Shown here: positions 8,491 to 17,634 of the stretch, in pieces | How positions within the stretch are numbered: position 1 is the first letter of the stretch | Layout: every line of letters starts with the position of its first letter | Assembly: GCF_030406325.1 (NCBI RefSeq) | Contig: NZ_JAUEQY010000009.1 | Location: 248,001-312,000 of the forward strand | DNA: 64,000 nucleotides | Source of the DNA: Actinomadura sp. DC4 | Lineage (GTDB): Bacteria > Actinomycetota > Actinomycetes > Streptosporangiales > Streptosporangiaceae | Direction of reading: 5' to 3' | Made by a program: the position numbers and the translations under genes | Notes under the pieces: generated by a model | The model's database searches: none | Seen by the model: the letters and a program-made list of their open reading frames with translations, nothing else | What the model was told of the DNA's origin: nothing

Positions 8491-9861
8491 ATGGGTGTCC
8501 CATTGTCGGCGGTGCCACGCGCCCCGGGGCGGGTGCCGCTCGCCGGGAACGTTCCGGCGCTGCTGCGGCGCCGTATGGAGTTCATTCAGTCGCTGCGCAC
8601 GATCGGTGACATGGTGCGCGTCGACATCGGCACCTGGCCGGTCTACTTCGTGACGTCGTCCGACCTGATCCACCAGGTCCTGGTCACCAACGCCGGTAGC
8701 TTCCAGCGCGGCCGGCTCTTCGACCGGGCCCGTCCGGTCTTCGGCACCGGGCTCGGCACGATGAACGGTGAGGAGCATCGGCGGCGGCGCCGGCTGATGC
8801 AGCCGGTGTTCCAGCGCAGCCGCATCACGGGCTACACCCAGATCATGGGCGACTGCGCCAGGGCGGAGACCGAGACCTGGACGCCCGGCGAGACGCTCGA
8901 CGTGGACGACGCGATGTACTCCCAGGCGCTGACCACCGTGGCCCGGACGATGTTCTCCGCCGACCTGGCGCGGCCCGCCATCGAGGAGGTCCGCCGCTGG
9001 CTGCCCGTACTCGTCAAGGACGGGGTGACCCGGGCGCTGCTTCCGCGGTCGATGGATCGGTGGCCGATCGGGGTGAACCGCCGGTTCAACACCGCTGCGA
9101 CCCGGCTGCGCGCGGTGATCGACAAGGTGGTCGAGGAGTACCGCGTCGGTGAGATCGACAACGGCGACCTGCTGTCGGTCCTGATGGCCGCGCGCGACCC
9201 CGAGACCGGTCAGACGCTGAGCGACACGCAGCTGCGCGACGAGCTGGTGACGATCATGGTGGGCGGCACCGAGACGACCGCCCTCACCCTGGCGTGGACG
9301 TTCCACGAGCTGGGCCGCCACCCGGAGGTCGAGCGCCGCCTGCACGAGGAGGTCGACTCCGTCGTGGGGACCCGGCCGATCGAACCGGAAGACCTGCCCC
9401 GCCTCGGCTACACCACCAGGGTCCTCAACGAGACCCTGCGCCTGCACTCGCTGCTGGTGTTCATGCGCCGCGCGGCCAAGCCCGTCGAGATCGGCGGAGT
9501 CGACATCCCGCCCGGTACCGAGATCGGCTACAGCCTCTACGCGCTGCACCATGACCCGCGGCTGTTCACCGACCCCGACCGCTTCGACCCCGACCGGTGG
9601 CTGCCGGAACGCTCCAAAGACGTGCCGCGCAACGCCTACATCCCCTTCAGCGCGGGCAGCCACAAGTGCATGGGGGACGGCTTCGCCTCCATCGAGATGG
9701 TCATCTCCCTGGCGACCATCGTCGCCCGGTGGCGGCTGCTGCCGGTGCCGGGCCACGTGGTCCGGGAGATGACGGCCGCGCTTCCACGCCCCCAGGCGCT
9801 GCCGATGATCCCGGAGTTGCGCCACGTGACGGCGTCCGAGCGGGTCCAGCCCGCGCGATGA
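8491..9861 (+). CDS. Cytochrome P450, terpene-locus type
   Basis: A 456-residue soluble haem monooxygenase. It shows the I-helix oxygen-binding motif (VGGTETTALTL), the ExxR motif (LNETLRLHS), the PERF-like region (DPDRFDPDRW) and the haem loop FSAGSHKCMGDG with Cys393 as axial ligand. This layout is of the CYP170/CYP183-like class often found beside actinobacterial terpene cyclases. The ATG has GGGAGG five bases upstream; a longer in-frame start lacks one. It is 16 bases before the prenyl synthase gene and presumably oxidises the terpene made by the downstream cyclase. The protein at 12036-13385 is a close paralogue. Confidence 0.92.
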   Translation: MGVPLSAVPRAPGRVPLAGNVPALLRRRMEFIQSLRTIGDMVRVDIGTWPVYFVTSSDLIHQVLVTNAGSFQRGRLFDRARPVFGTGLGTMNGEEHRRRRRLMQPVFQRSRITGYTQIMGDCARAETETWTPGETLDVDDAMYSQALTTVARTMFSADLARPAIEEVRRWLPVLVKDGVTRALLPRSMDRWPIGVNRRFNTAATRLRAVIDKVVEEYRVGEIDNGDLLSVLMAARDPETGQTLSDTQLRDELVTIMVGGTETTALTLAWTFHELGRHPEVERRLHEEVDSVVGTRPIEPEDLPRLGYTTRVLNETLRLHSLLVFMRRAAKPVEIGGVDIPPGTEIGYSLYALHHDPRLFTDPDRFDPDRWLPERSKDVPRNAYIPFSAGSHKCMGDGFASIEMVISLATIVARWRLLPVPGHVVREMTAALPRPQALPMIPELRHVTASERVQPAR

Positions 9862-9877
9862 CGGACAAGGAGCCGAC

Positions 9878-10939
9878 ATGGTCCAGCCCGACGCGGCGGA
9901 GATCCTCATCCGCACCCGTGACGCCGTCGACCCCGAACTGCGCAAGGCCGTCCACCACCTGCCGGAGTCGTTACGGACCATCGCCGGGTACCACCTCGGC
10001 TGGTGGGACGAACACGCCACGCCGACCGACGCCGGCGCCGGCAAGGCGGTCCGCGCGACCCTGACCCTGCTGGCGGCGGAGGCGGTGGGCGGCACGGCCG
10101 AGCAGGGGATGCCCGCCGCCGTCGCGGTGGAGCTCGTGCACAACGCCTCGCTGCTGCACGACGACGTCATCGACGACGACCGCACGCGACGGCACCGGCC
10201 GGCCGTCTGGTCGGTGTTCGGGGTGCCCGCGGCGATCCTCGCCGGTGACGCTCTGTTCTTCCTGGCCATCCGGATCCTCGGTGAGGCGCCGGCCCCGCTG
10301 AGCACGGTGGGCGTGAACCGGCTGAACGACGCGGTCCAGCAACTGCTCGACGGGGAGTACGCCGACACCGCCTTCGCCGTACGCGACGAGGTCACCGTGG
10401 CCGAGTGCCAGGCCATGGCCAGTGCCAAGACGGGCGCGCTGATCGTCTGCGCCTGCACGCTCGGCGCCCTGGCGGGCGGCGCCGGCCCGGCACAGCTCGA
10501 GGCGTTACGCGCGTTCGGCCACCACCTCGGGATCGCCTTCCAGATCATCGACGACCTGACCGGCATCTGGGGCGACCCGGCCCGGACCGGAAAACCGCAC
10601 CTGTCGGACCTGCGTACGCGCAAGAAGAGCTTCCCGGTCGCGGCGGCGTTGCGCGGTGACTCGGCGGCGGCGCGGGAGCTGGCCGGGCTGTACCGGCACC
10701 GGGACGAGCTCGGCGAGGCCGAACTGCACCGGGCGGCCGACCTGGTCGAGGCGGCGGGCGGGCGCGGCTGGGCCGGCCGGCAGGCCGCGTACCACCTCGA
10801 CGCGGCGCTGGACCGCATGCACGGACCCGCGTTCCGCGCGGAGGCGGCCACGAAACTGGCCGCACTCGTCGATCTCCTCACGAGCCAGTACCCGCTGGCG
10901 CCATCCGGAGCGCATCCCCGTACGCAGGAGGAACGGTGA
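9878..10939 (+). CDS. Polyprenyl diphosphate synthase
   Basis: A 353-residue trans-prenyltransferase that would condense isopentenyl diphosphate with allylic diphosphates to supply the adjacent cyclase, as farnesyl or geranylgeranyl diphosphate. The first aspartate-rich motif is DDVIDDD (from Asp95) in LLHDDVIDDDRTRRHRP. The second region is IIDDLTGIWGDP (from Asp225), followed by TGKPHLSDLRTRKKSFPV. The DDxxGIWGD form is usual in actinobacterial members, although it departs from the textbook DDxxD. Chain length cannot be assigned from sequence. Its stop overlaps the cyclase GTG start. Confidence 0.93.
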   Translation: MVQPDAAEILIRTRDAVDPELRKAVHHLPESLRTIAGYHLGWWDEHATPTDAGAGKAVRATLTLLAAEAVGGTAEQGMPAAVAVELVHNASLLHDDVIDDDRTRRHRPAVWSVFGVPAAILAGDALFFLAIRILGEAPAPLSTVGVNRLNDAVQQLLDGEYADTAFAVRDEVTVAECQAMASAKTGALIVCACTLGALAGGAGPAQLEALRAFGHHLGIAFQIIDDLTGIWGDPARTGKPHLSDLRTRKKSFPVAAALRGDSAAARELAGLYRHRDELGEAELHRAADLVEAAGGRGWAGRQAAYHLDAALDRMHGPAFRAEAATKLAALVDLLTSQYPLAPSGAHPRTQEER

Positions 10940-12033
10940 CCGACACCGCCATCTTGATCGAGATCCCGCCGGTGTACTGCCCGATCCCGGCGGCGATCCA
11001 CCCGGCCGCACGACGGCTGGAGGAACGCGGACTCCTCTGGATGCGCCGGTACGGCTTCTGCGCCGACGAGACGCTGAGCGCCATGGTCGCCGGCAGCAAC
11101 TCCGGCGAGGCGATGGCGCTGGTGCTGCCGCACGCCGACGAGGACCGGCTGCAGCTCTTCACCGACTGGTGTTACCTCGGCTTCCTCATGGACGACCTGA
11201 TGTACCGGATGGGCGACGGGGGCGGGGCCGGTTTCGCGCCGCTCGCCGGCAGGCTCCTGCGGACGCTGGAGAACCCGCGGGCCGGCCTGCTCGGCGACGA
11301 CACGTTCGCCGCGGCGATCGTCGACGTCGCCGACCGGCTCCAGCGGCTGCTGACCCCGGTCCAGCACCGCCGCTGGACCGACCTGACGCGGCGCTGGTTC
11401 CTGGGCACGATCTGGGAAAAGGCGGTGGCGAAGGCCGGAACGCCACTGACCCTGAACGAGTACGCGGCGCTGCGGATGGACAGTTGCGCCGGGCCGCTGT
11501 GGTTCGGGCTGTGCGAGTTCGCCCGCGCCGCGGAGATCTCCGACCGGGAGATGGACGCGCCGCCCGTACGCGCCCTCAACGAGCTCTGCTGGCTGCTTGT
11601 CGGCTGGGACAACGACCTGTTCTCCGACGCCAAGGAACGATGGCTCGCCGAACGCGCCGAGGTGGCCGTGGACCACGCGCCCACGCTGGTCTCGGTGCTC
11701 GCCGCCGAGGAGTCGCTGGAGCCCGCCGAGGCGCTGCGCCGCGCCGCCACCGTACGGGACCACCTGATGAGCCTCTTCGTACGGCTGCGCGCCCAGGTGC
11801 TGCCGTCGGCGAGCCCCGAGCTGCGCGCGTACCTGGGCGAGGCGGGTCACATGATCCGCGGCAACCTGGACTACTACCTCCGCCCGCGTACGACCCGCTA
11901 CAGCGATCCCGACGGCCGGTCACCGGGCGCGCTGCGCTTCACCGGCGGCTTCGTCGACTCGCCGCCGGGCGGTGTGGAGGAGCCGCTCCCGCTCCCCTCC
12001 ATCGCCTGGTGGTGGGAGCAGCTCACCGGCTGA
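10936..12033 (+). CDS. Class I terpene cyclase
   Basis: A 365-residue bacterial terpene synthase. The Mg-binding NSE triad NDLFSDAKE (Asn226, Ser230, Glu234) is canonical and the C-terminal Arg-Tyr pair is present (TTRYSDPDG). The aspartate-rich motif reads MDDLMYRMGDG with Asp86-Asp87. The usual acidic residue four or five positions on is missing, and the next Asp is eight positions after the first. It is translationally coupled (GTGA) to the prenyl synthase. The product is not predictable; sesqui- and diterpenes are both possible. It is not a geosmin-type two-domain enzyme. Confidence 0.9.
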   Translation: MTDTAILIEIPPVYCPIPAAIHPAARRLEERGLLWMRRYGFCADETLSAMVAGSNSGEAMALVLPHADEDRLQLFTDWCYLGFLMDDLMYRMGDGGGAGFAPLAGRLLRTLENPRAGLLGDDTFAAAIVDVADRLQRLLTPVQHRRWTDLTRRWFLGTIWEKAVAKAGTPLTLNEYAALRMDSCAGPLWFGLCEFARAAEISDREMDAPPVRALNELCWLLVGWDNDLFSDAKERWLAERAEVAVDHAPTLVSVLAAEESLEPAEALRRAATVRDHLMSLFVRLRAQVLPSASPELRAYLGEAGHMIRGNLDYYLRPRTTRYSDPDGRSPGALRFTGGFVDSPPGGVEEPLPLPSIAWWWEQLTG

Positions 12034-12035
12034 CC

Positions 12036-13385
12036 TCAGATGACGGTGACCCGCCGCGCCTCCGGCACCATCGACAGCGTACGGGGATGGGGAAGCGGCG
12101 TCGGCGCCTCCCGATCCCCGTCGCCGGGCACCGGCCGCAGCCGCCACCGGGCGACGATCGTGGCCAGGAAGATGGACATCTCGATGGAGGCGAAGGCGTC
12201 TCCCATGCACTTGTGACTGCCTTCGCTGAAGGGGAGGTACGCGCTGCGCGGCACGTCTTTGGAGCGTTCGGGCAGCCACCGGTCGGGATCGAAGCGTTCG
12301 GGGTCGGTGAACAGCCGCGGATCCCGGTGGAGCGCGTAGAAGCTGTAGCCGATCTCGGTACCCGGCGGGACGTCGACTCCGCCGATCTCGAGGGGCTCGG
12401 CCGCGCGGCGCATGAACACCAGCAGTGAATGCAGCCGCAGGGCCTCGTTGAGCACCTTGGCGGTGTACTCCAGGCGGGGCAGGTCCTCGGGTTCGATCGG
12501 CCGGGTCCCCACGACGGAGTCGACCTCCTCGTGCAGGCGGCGCTCGACCTCCGGGTGGCGGCTCAGCTCGTGGAGCGTGGAGGTCATGGTCAGCGCGGTG
12601 CTCTCGGTGCCGCCCATCATGATGGCCAGGAGCTCGTCACGGAGCTGGACGGCGCTCAGCGGCCGGCCGGTTCCGGGGTCGCGCGTGGCCATCAGGGCCG
12701 AGAGCAGGTCGCCGTCGTCGACTCCGCCGGCGCGGTACTCCTCGATCACCTGGTCGATCACCGCCCGCAGCCGGGGGATGGCGGTGTTCAGCCGCCGGTT
12801 CACCCCGATCGGCCACCGGTCCATCGCGCGGGGGAGGAACGCCCGGGTCACGCTGTCCTTCAAGATGACGGGCAGCCAGCGGCGGACCTCCTCGACCGCG
12901 GGACGTGCCAGCGTCGCGGAGAACATCGTCTGGGCCACGCTGGTCAGCGCCAGGTCGTACATCGCGCCGCCCACGTCGACCGGCTCGCCGGCCGTCCAGG
13001 CCTCGACCTGCGTACGGGCGCAGTCGCCCATGGTCCGGGCGTATTCGGTGACCCGGTTGCGGTTGAAGAGCGGCTGCATCAGCCGGCGGCGCCGGAGGTG
13101 CTCCTCACCGTTCATCGTGCCCATCCCGGTGCCGAGGAGCGGCTGCGCCCGGTCGAAGAGCCGGCCGCGGCGGAAGCCGGCGGCGTCGGTGATGAGGACC
13201 TGGTGGATCAGCTCGGGCGAGGTGACGAAATAGACCGGCCAGGTGCCGATGTCGACGCGCACCATGTCACCGACCGTACGCAACGACCGCATGAATTCCA
13301 GCGGGCTCCGTAAGAGAGAGGGAACGTGTCCGGCGAACGGCAATCGGCCCGGCGCGCGCGGCACCTCCGACAATGGGACACCCAT
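12036..13385 (-). CDS. Second cytochrome P450, paralogue of the 8491 gene
   Basis: A 449-residue P450 that faces the terpene cyclase, with the two stop codons only two bases apart. It begins MGVPLSEVPRAPGRLPFAGH, nearly the same as the first P450 (MGVPLSAVPRAPGRVPLAGN), and stays highly similar throughout. The I helix reads MGGTESTALTM, with Ser where the paralogue has Thr. The ExxR motif is LNEALRLHS and the haem loop is FSEGSHKCMGDA with Cys393. AGGAGG precedes the ATG. A recent duplication and split of duties in terpene oxidation is likely. Confidence 0.92.
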   Translation of the reverse strand: MGVPLSEVPRAPGRLPFAGHVPSLLRSPLEFMRSLRTVGDMVRVDIGTWPVYFVTSPELIHQVLITDAAGFRRGRLFDRAQPLLGTGMGTMNGEEHLRRRRLMQPLFNRNRVTEYARTMGDCARTQVEAWTAGEPVDVGGAMYDLALTSVAQTMFSATLARPAVEEVRRWLPVILKDSVTRAFLPRAMDRWPIGVNRRLNTAIPRLRAVIDQVIEEYRAGGVDDGDLLSALMATRDPGTGRPLSAVQLRDELLAIMMGGTESTALTMTSTLHELSRHPEVERRLHEEVDSVVGTRPIEPEDLPRLEYTAKVLNEALRLHSLLVFMRRAAEPLEIGGVDVPPGTEIGYSFYALHRDPRLFTDPERFDPDRWLPERSKDVPRSAYLPFSEGSHKCMGDAFASIEMSIFLATIVARWRLRPVPGDGDREAPTPLPHPRTLSMVPEARRVTVI

Positions 13386-14509
13386 CACGTCCTCCTGGTT
13401 CCTGCTCACCTTGAATGGCGAAATCCGCGTTGCGTGGCACCCTTTTGCCGAAGAATGTCGTTGATTTATTTTTACGTTAAGTATCACTACCGGTAAATGG
13501 TGACCTAGGTCACTGGTCGATGCGTGCGCCGTCCGGAACTCATCAGTCACGCTGACCTGCGGGTTCGTCGCGGCCGCAGGTCTGCCGGGCGTTGACCGCG
13601 GAGTCAGGAGGGCAGGCTCCCCGCCGGCGTCACGGCGTGAAGCGTCCGGACGGAGAATGATGCCGTGACCTGGGCTATCCGCAGCGGAGCGAATCGACCG
13701 TCGTCTCGTCAAGCGTCATGCCCGGCCATCGAAGTTCGTCGTTCTCGAGCACTCACTCTCGCCGTACCATCGGGCCTTGAAGCGCCGGTTCCGCGATTCC
13801 GGTGCCGGTGACTCCAGGTAGTCGGCCGAGACCATGCCTCACCTGCCTGGCCGTTTCCGCCTCGCGGACACCGGCCGACCGCGGCGGGCACGGTCTCCCG
13901 CCGATCGCGTGACCTGTCCTGGCCACGACGGCGGCCCGCCGGCCCGCCATGGCGGGCCGGAAGCGTCCCCTTGTCCAGGGCCATCCGCCGGCCGCGTACG
14001 CCGCCAGGGAGGGCCCCTTCCCTCTTCTGTGAACGGCCTGGCTCCCGTGGCCCGCGGCGTGTCTCGAATCCAGGGAGCAATTGCGGCGCGGGTGTTCGCC
14101 GGCGCTCTCACCAGGACCGGCGCCATTGATCGCACTCCCTCTTTACATCTCGGGCATCCGGCGGCGGTACGGGTTCTTGCACCCGACCGGCTCTCTTCCC
14201 CTCGCGTGCGTGCTGCAGTGCCGCCGTGCAAGTGAAGGCGGCGCGGCCTCTTCCGAAAAGACGGCGAACGGCCGCTGCGGGAAAGCGATTTCACCTCCGG
14301 CTGCGACCCGCGGGGCCGACCCTGGCAGGCGAAAGATCAACTCCTTCGGCCGGATATCCGCTCAGTCGGCGCTATGAACTAATTTTCCTTTCGAATCTGG
14401 AACCTTGATGGGTACTTCAGTTAGTGTTCGTGACTCTTGCGTTGGGGTGGGGGCGGGACACGGGGTGAGACGATTGCTGAAGCGGGATCATGCTGCCCAG
14501 GGAACACAT
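13386..14509. other. Long intergenic region without a convincing gene
   Basis: Over 1.1 kb between the second P450 and the conservon. Small open frames here are Arg/Pro/Gly-rich and look non-coding. The left end (13440-13500) is AT-rich and likely holds the P450 promoter with the palindrome at 13500-13513. A 22-bp perfect palindrome with no loop sits at 13939-13960, centred on GGCCCGCCATGGCGGGCC. The right end should carry the conservon promoter. Confidence 0.6.
13500..13513. promoter_or_regulatory. GTGA-N6-TCAC palindrome upstream of the second P450 gene
   Basis: GTGACCTAGGTCAC is a perfect 14-bp palindrome 115 bases before the start codon of the minus-strand P450. It shares the GTGA-N6-TCAC form with the site at 8305-8318, which suggests that one regulator, possibly Crp-like, acts on both P450 promoters. 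Confidence 0.5.
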
Positions 14510-16810
14510 ATGCGTCCCCGCACACGGGCCATCGGGACCCGGATCGCGGCGCTTCTGTTGGTGCCCCTGCTCTCCTTGACCGCCCTCTGGGCGTTCGCGG
14601 CGACCATCACCCTGAACGCGGCGCTCGCCAAGTCCGACTTCTCGACCACGCTCTCCGACGTCTCGACCCCGGTGACCGGGTACGTCGCGATGCTCCAGGA
14701 CGAGCGGGCCGCGGCGGCGGTCGCCCTGTCCACCGAGGACCCGGCCGCGCAGGCCAAGTACCAGGAGCAGGAGCGCAAGACCGACGCGGCGATCACCGCC
14801 TTCCGCGCCCAGGCGCTCTCGTCCCACGTGAAGGACACGGTCGGCGACGAGACCTGGGAGCGGCTGAACGAGGCCGACCAGTCGCTCTACGGGCTGGCCG
14901 AGCTGCGATCGCGGGTCCAGTCGGCCGCCGTCACCCCGCTTCAGTCGATCCAGGACTACAGCGCCATCTCCGACACGACCTTCCGGTTCCTCACCAACGT
15001 CGGGACCTCCGACGAGGCGCCCGTGTTCCGGCGGGTGACGTCGCTGCTGTACGGGTACTGGGCGCGGGACATCATGCTGCGGGAAGACGCGCTGATGTCC
15101 TCCCTGCCGCCGAGGGGCCGGATCAGCGTGGCCGGCCGCGCCGCCTTCGCCCGGTGGGCCGGCGGCCGCGAGCAGATCTCCGGCCTGGCACTGGCCGGGC
15201 TGGACGGCGAGCTGCGGACGATCGACCAGAAACTGACCGACTCCCCGCTGTACAGCAGGTACGAGAGGCTGGAGAACGGCATCGTGACGGCGGGGGTGAA
15301 CACTCCCACCGGCACCGACCTGTCGGAATGGCGGACGACGAAGACCCTCCTGTCACCCCTGTGGCTGCAGAACGGTGAGGAAGCGGGGGCGCTGCTCGCC
15401 CAGCAGGACAAGTCCGCGGGCACGCGGATCCTCATTCGCTTCTACCTGGCGGCCGGGGTCGGCCTCCTGGCGGTCGTCGCGTCCGTCGTGCTCTCGGTGC
15501 TGTTCGGCCGCGGGATCTCCGGAGAACTGCGAGGGCTGCAGGAGGCCGCGCAGACCCTGGCGCACGAGCGGCTTCCACGGGTCGTGGCACGGCTGCGCAG
15601 GGGTGAGGACGTCGACGTGGACGCCGAGGCCGCGCCGCCGGCCGCCGGGCGGACCAAGGAGGTCACGCTGGTCGCCGACGCCTTCGCCACAGTGCAGCGG
15701 ACCGCGATCGAGACCGCCGTGGGAGAGGCCGAACTCCGCGGCAGCATCAACCGGGTCTTCACGAACCTGTCCTGGCGGAGCCAGTCGCTCCTGCATCGCC
15801 AGCTGAAGCTGCTGGACGCGATGGAGCGCCGTGCCTCCAGCTCGGAGGAGCTGGAGGACCTGTTCCGGCTCGACCACCTGACCACCAGAATGCGGCGGCA
15901 CGCCGAGGGCCTGGTGATCCTGTCCGGGTCGCCGACCGTACGCGCCTGGGACCACCCGGTCGTACTGGAGGACGTCGTCCGCGCCGCCATCGCGGAGGTG
16001 GAGGACTACACGCGGGTGGACGCGGCCGTCAGCTCGTCGGCGTCGATTCTCGGCGCCATGGTCGCCGACGTCATCCACCTGCTGGCCGAACTCATCGAGA
16101 ACGCCACGGTGTTCTCGCCGCCCAACACCGAGGTGCTCGTACGCGCCGACGGAGTGGCCAACGGCATCGCCGTCGAGATCGTCGACCGCGGGATCGGGCT
16201 ACAGCCGGAGCAGGTGGAGGAGATCAACCGGCGGCTGACCGAGCCACCGGAGTTCGACCTTGCCGACACCGACCGGCTCGGGCTGTTCGTCGTGGCGCGG
16301 CTGGCGGCACGGCACGACATCCGGGTCTCGGTCCAGCCGTCCGCGTACGGCGGCGTCACCGCGGTCGTGCTGCTCCCCAACACGCTGGTGGCGCCGGAGG
16401 TGACGGGGCCCACGCCGGTTCCCGCCCTGCCGAAGCCCCGAGTGGAGGTCGAAGCGCCGCCGCAGGCCGTGAGGGAGTCCGTCACGGGACGGCTGAACGC
16501 TCCGGGGTCGCCCCACACCGTTCCGGCCACGGTTTCGGGAACCGTCGACGAGGACGCCGTGGCCGCCGACGCGGAGTCGAGCGAGGTGACCGGGGTGCTG
16601 CCGCGGCGCAGGCGGCAGCAGCACTTGGCCCCGCAACTGCGCGGGTCCCCCACGAGGACACCCAAGGCGGACGCGGACGACTTCGACGAGCCCAGCCCCG
16701 AACTCAGCCGCGACCTCATGGCGTCGCTGCAGTCCGGCTGGTCGCGCGGCCGTGACGCCGACGAGGACCTGCCTGACTTCGATCCATGGAATAAGCGAGG
16801 GAAGCAATGA
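14510..16810 (+). CDS. cvnA: Conservon sensor kinase-like protein CvnA
   Basis: A 766-residue membrane protein with TM1 near residues 10-33 (RIAALLLVPLLSLTALWAFA). It then has a nitrate/nitrite-sensing-like extracytoplasmic domain, TM2 near 310-332 (LAAGVGLLAVVASVVLSVLF) and a HAMP-like stretch. The helical region HRQLKLLDAMERRASSSEEL lies where a dimerisation/phosphoacceptor domain would be. An HATPase_c domain follows (LLAELIENATVFSPP near 523, VDRGIGLQPEQ, DRLGLFVVARLA). The last 130 residues are disordered. It is the first gene of a four-gene conservon, thought to form a G-protein-coupled-receptor-like signalling complex at the membrane. ATG 14510 follows AGGGA; a longer start is possible. 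Confidence 0.92.
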   Translation: MRPRTRAIGTRIAALLLVPLLSLTALWAFAATITLNAALAKSDFSTTLSDVSTPVTGYVAMLQDERAAAAVALSTEDPAAQAKYQEQERKTDAAITAFRAQALSSHVKDTVGDETWERLNEADQSLYGLAELRSRVQSAAVTPLQSIQDYSAISDTTFRFLTNVGTSDEAPVFRRVTSLLYGYWARDIMLREDALMSSLPPRGRISVAGRAAFARWAGGREQISGLALAGLDGELRTIDQKLTDSPLYSRYERLENGIVTAGVNTPTGTDLSEWRTTKTLLSPLWLQNGEEAGALLAQQDKSAGTRILIRFYLAAGVGLLAVVASVVLSVLFGRGISGELRGLQEAAQTLAHERLPRVVARLRRGEDVDVDAEAAPPAAGRTKEVTLVADAFATVQRTAIETAVGEAELRGSINRVFTNLSWRSQSLLHRQLKLLDAMERRASSSEELEDLFRLDHLTTRMRRHAEGLVILSGSPTVRAWDHPVVLEDVVRAAIAEVEDYTRVDAAVSSSASILGAMVADVIHLLAELIENATVFSPPNTEVLVRADGVANGIAVEIVDRGIGLQPEQVEEINRRLTEPPEFDLADTDRLGLFVVARLAARHDIRVSVQPSAYGGVTAVVLLPNTLVAPEVTGPTPVPALPKPRVEVEAPPQAVRESVTGRLNAPGSPHTVPATVSGTVDEDAVAADAESSEVTGVLPRRRRQQHLAPQLRGSPTRTPKADADDFDEPSPELSRDLMASLQSGWSRGRDADEDLPDFDPWNKRGKQ

Positions 16811-17250
16811 GCCAGCCACAGTTGGCCGGGGAGCTTGGGTGGCTGCTCGACGATCTGGTGAAGCGGGTCGACGACGTACGGCAGGCGGTGCTGCTGTCAC
16901 GCGACGGCCTCGTGATGGGCGCGTCGGAGGAGGTCACCCGCAGGGACGCGGAGTTCCTGTCGGCGTTGTCGTCGGGATTCCACAGTCTGGCCAACGGGGC
17001 GGCGGAGCACTTCGCGGCCAAGCGGGTGCGGCAGACCGTCATCGAGATGGACGGGTTGCTGTTCTTCGTCGTGCCCGCGGGCGAGGGCACGTGCCTCGCG
17101 GTGCTGAGCGAGGCCGGCAACAACGCGGGTGTGGTGGCCTACGAGACCGCGCTGCTGATCAAACGAGTGCGTCAGCACCTGGCCGCGGCGCCACGTTCGG
17201 CCGAGGACGAGCCGCCCCGCCCGGCCCGGTCCAGCGCCGACCCACAGTAA
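16807..17250 (+). CDS. cvnB: Roadblock/LC7 protein CvnB
   Basis: A 147-residue roadblock/LC7-domain protein (LGWLLDDLVKRVDDVRQAVL, LLSRDGLVMGAS, ETALLIKRVRQHL). Such proteins regulate small GTPases and bind the other conservon products. The ATG overlaps the cvnA stop (ATGA), indicating tight coupling. The last 25 residues are Pro/Ala/Ser-rich and probably flexible. Confidence 0.95.
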   Translation: MSQPQLAGELGWLLDDLVKRVDDVRQAVLLSRDGLVMGASEEVTRRDAEFLSALSSGFHSLANGAAEHFAAKRVRQTVIEMDGLLFFVVPAGEGTCLAVLSEAGNNAGVVAYETALLIKRVRQHLAAAPRSAEDEPPRPARSSADPQ

Positions 17251-17259
17251 GCCCCGGCG

Positions 17260-17634
17260 ATGGAAGTCCCGAGAGAGCGGTGGGTCGGCCGGGATGCGGG
17301 GCCGGTGGTACGCCCGTACGCGATGACGCGCGGGCGGACCGGGTCCGGGGACGCGAAGCTCGACCTGATCACGATCTTGGTTGCGACCGGCCGCGAGTCG
17401 AACGACTTCATCCGGCTGTCGCGGGAGCAACGGCGTTTGCTGGAACTCTGCGGCCGGCCGACGACCGTCGCCGACCTGGCCTCCGAGGTCGACCTCCCGT
17501 TGCGGGTCGTGCAGGTGCTGCTGGGGGATCTGCTCCAGCAGGACCGGATCGAGGAAGTGCCGCAGGCGCTGCTGACCGAACGGCCCGACCCCCGAATACT
17601 GATGAGAGTGCTCGATGACCTCCGCCGCCTTTAA
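17260..17634 (+). CDS. cvnC: DUF742 protein CvnC
   Basis: A 124-residue DUF742 protein, the third conservon component. The family signature is visible: VVRPYAMTRGRT near residue 16, then a winged-helix-like C-terminal half (LELCGRPTTVADLASEVDLP, LRVVQVLLGDLLQQDRIEE). Its biochemical role is not well defined; it associates with CvnB and CvnD in known systems. The coding region overlaps the next gene by 20 bases. Confidence 0.92.
   Translation: MEVPRERWVGRDAGPVVRPYAMTRGRTGSGDAKLDLITILVATGRESNDFIRLSREQRRLLELCGRPTTVADLASEVDLPLRVVQVLLGDLLQQDRIEEVPQALLTERPDPRILMRVLDDLRRL

Noticed and set aside
8281-11850. A very long minus-strand open frame opposite the first P450, prenyl synthase and cyclase genes
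   Set aside because: It is an antisense shadow caused by high GC content. The plus-strand genes have full catalytic motifs and ribosome sites, while this reading is Arg/Gly/His-rich without domains.
10936-12033. Cyclase considered as geosmin or 2-methylisoborneol synthase
   Set aside because: Too short for the two-domain geosmin enzyme, and no methyltransferase gene is coupled to it as in 2-methylisoborneol loci.
13939-13960. 22-bp perfect palindrome considered as a terminator or attachment site
   Set aside because: It has no loop, no flanking T-run and no adjacent integrase or tRNA, so no function can be supported.
13709-14080. A possible small gene in the long gap before the conservon
   Set aside because: Arg/Gly/Pro-rich product, no ribosome site, no third-position bias.
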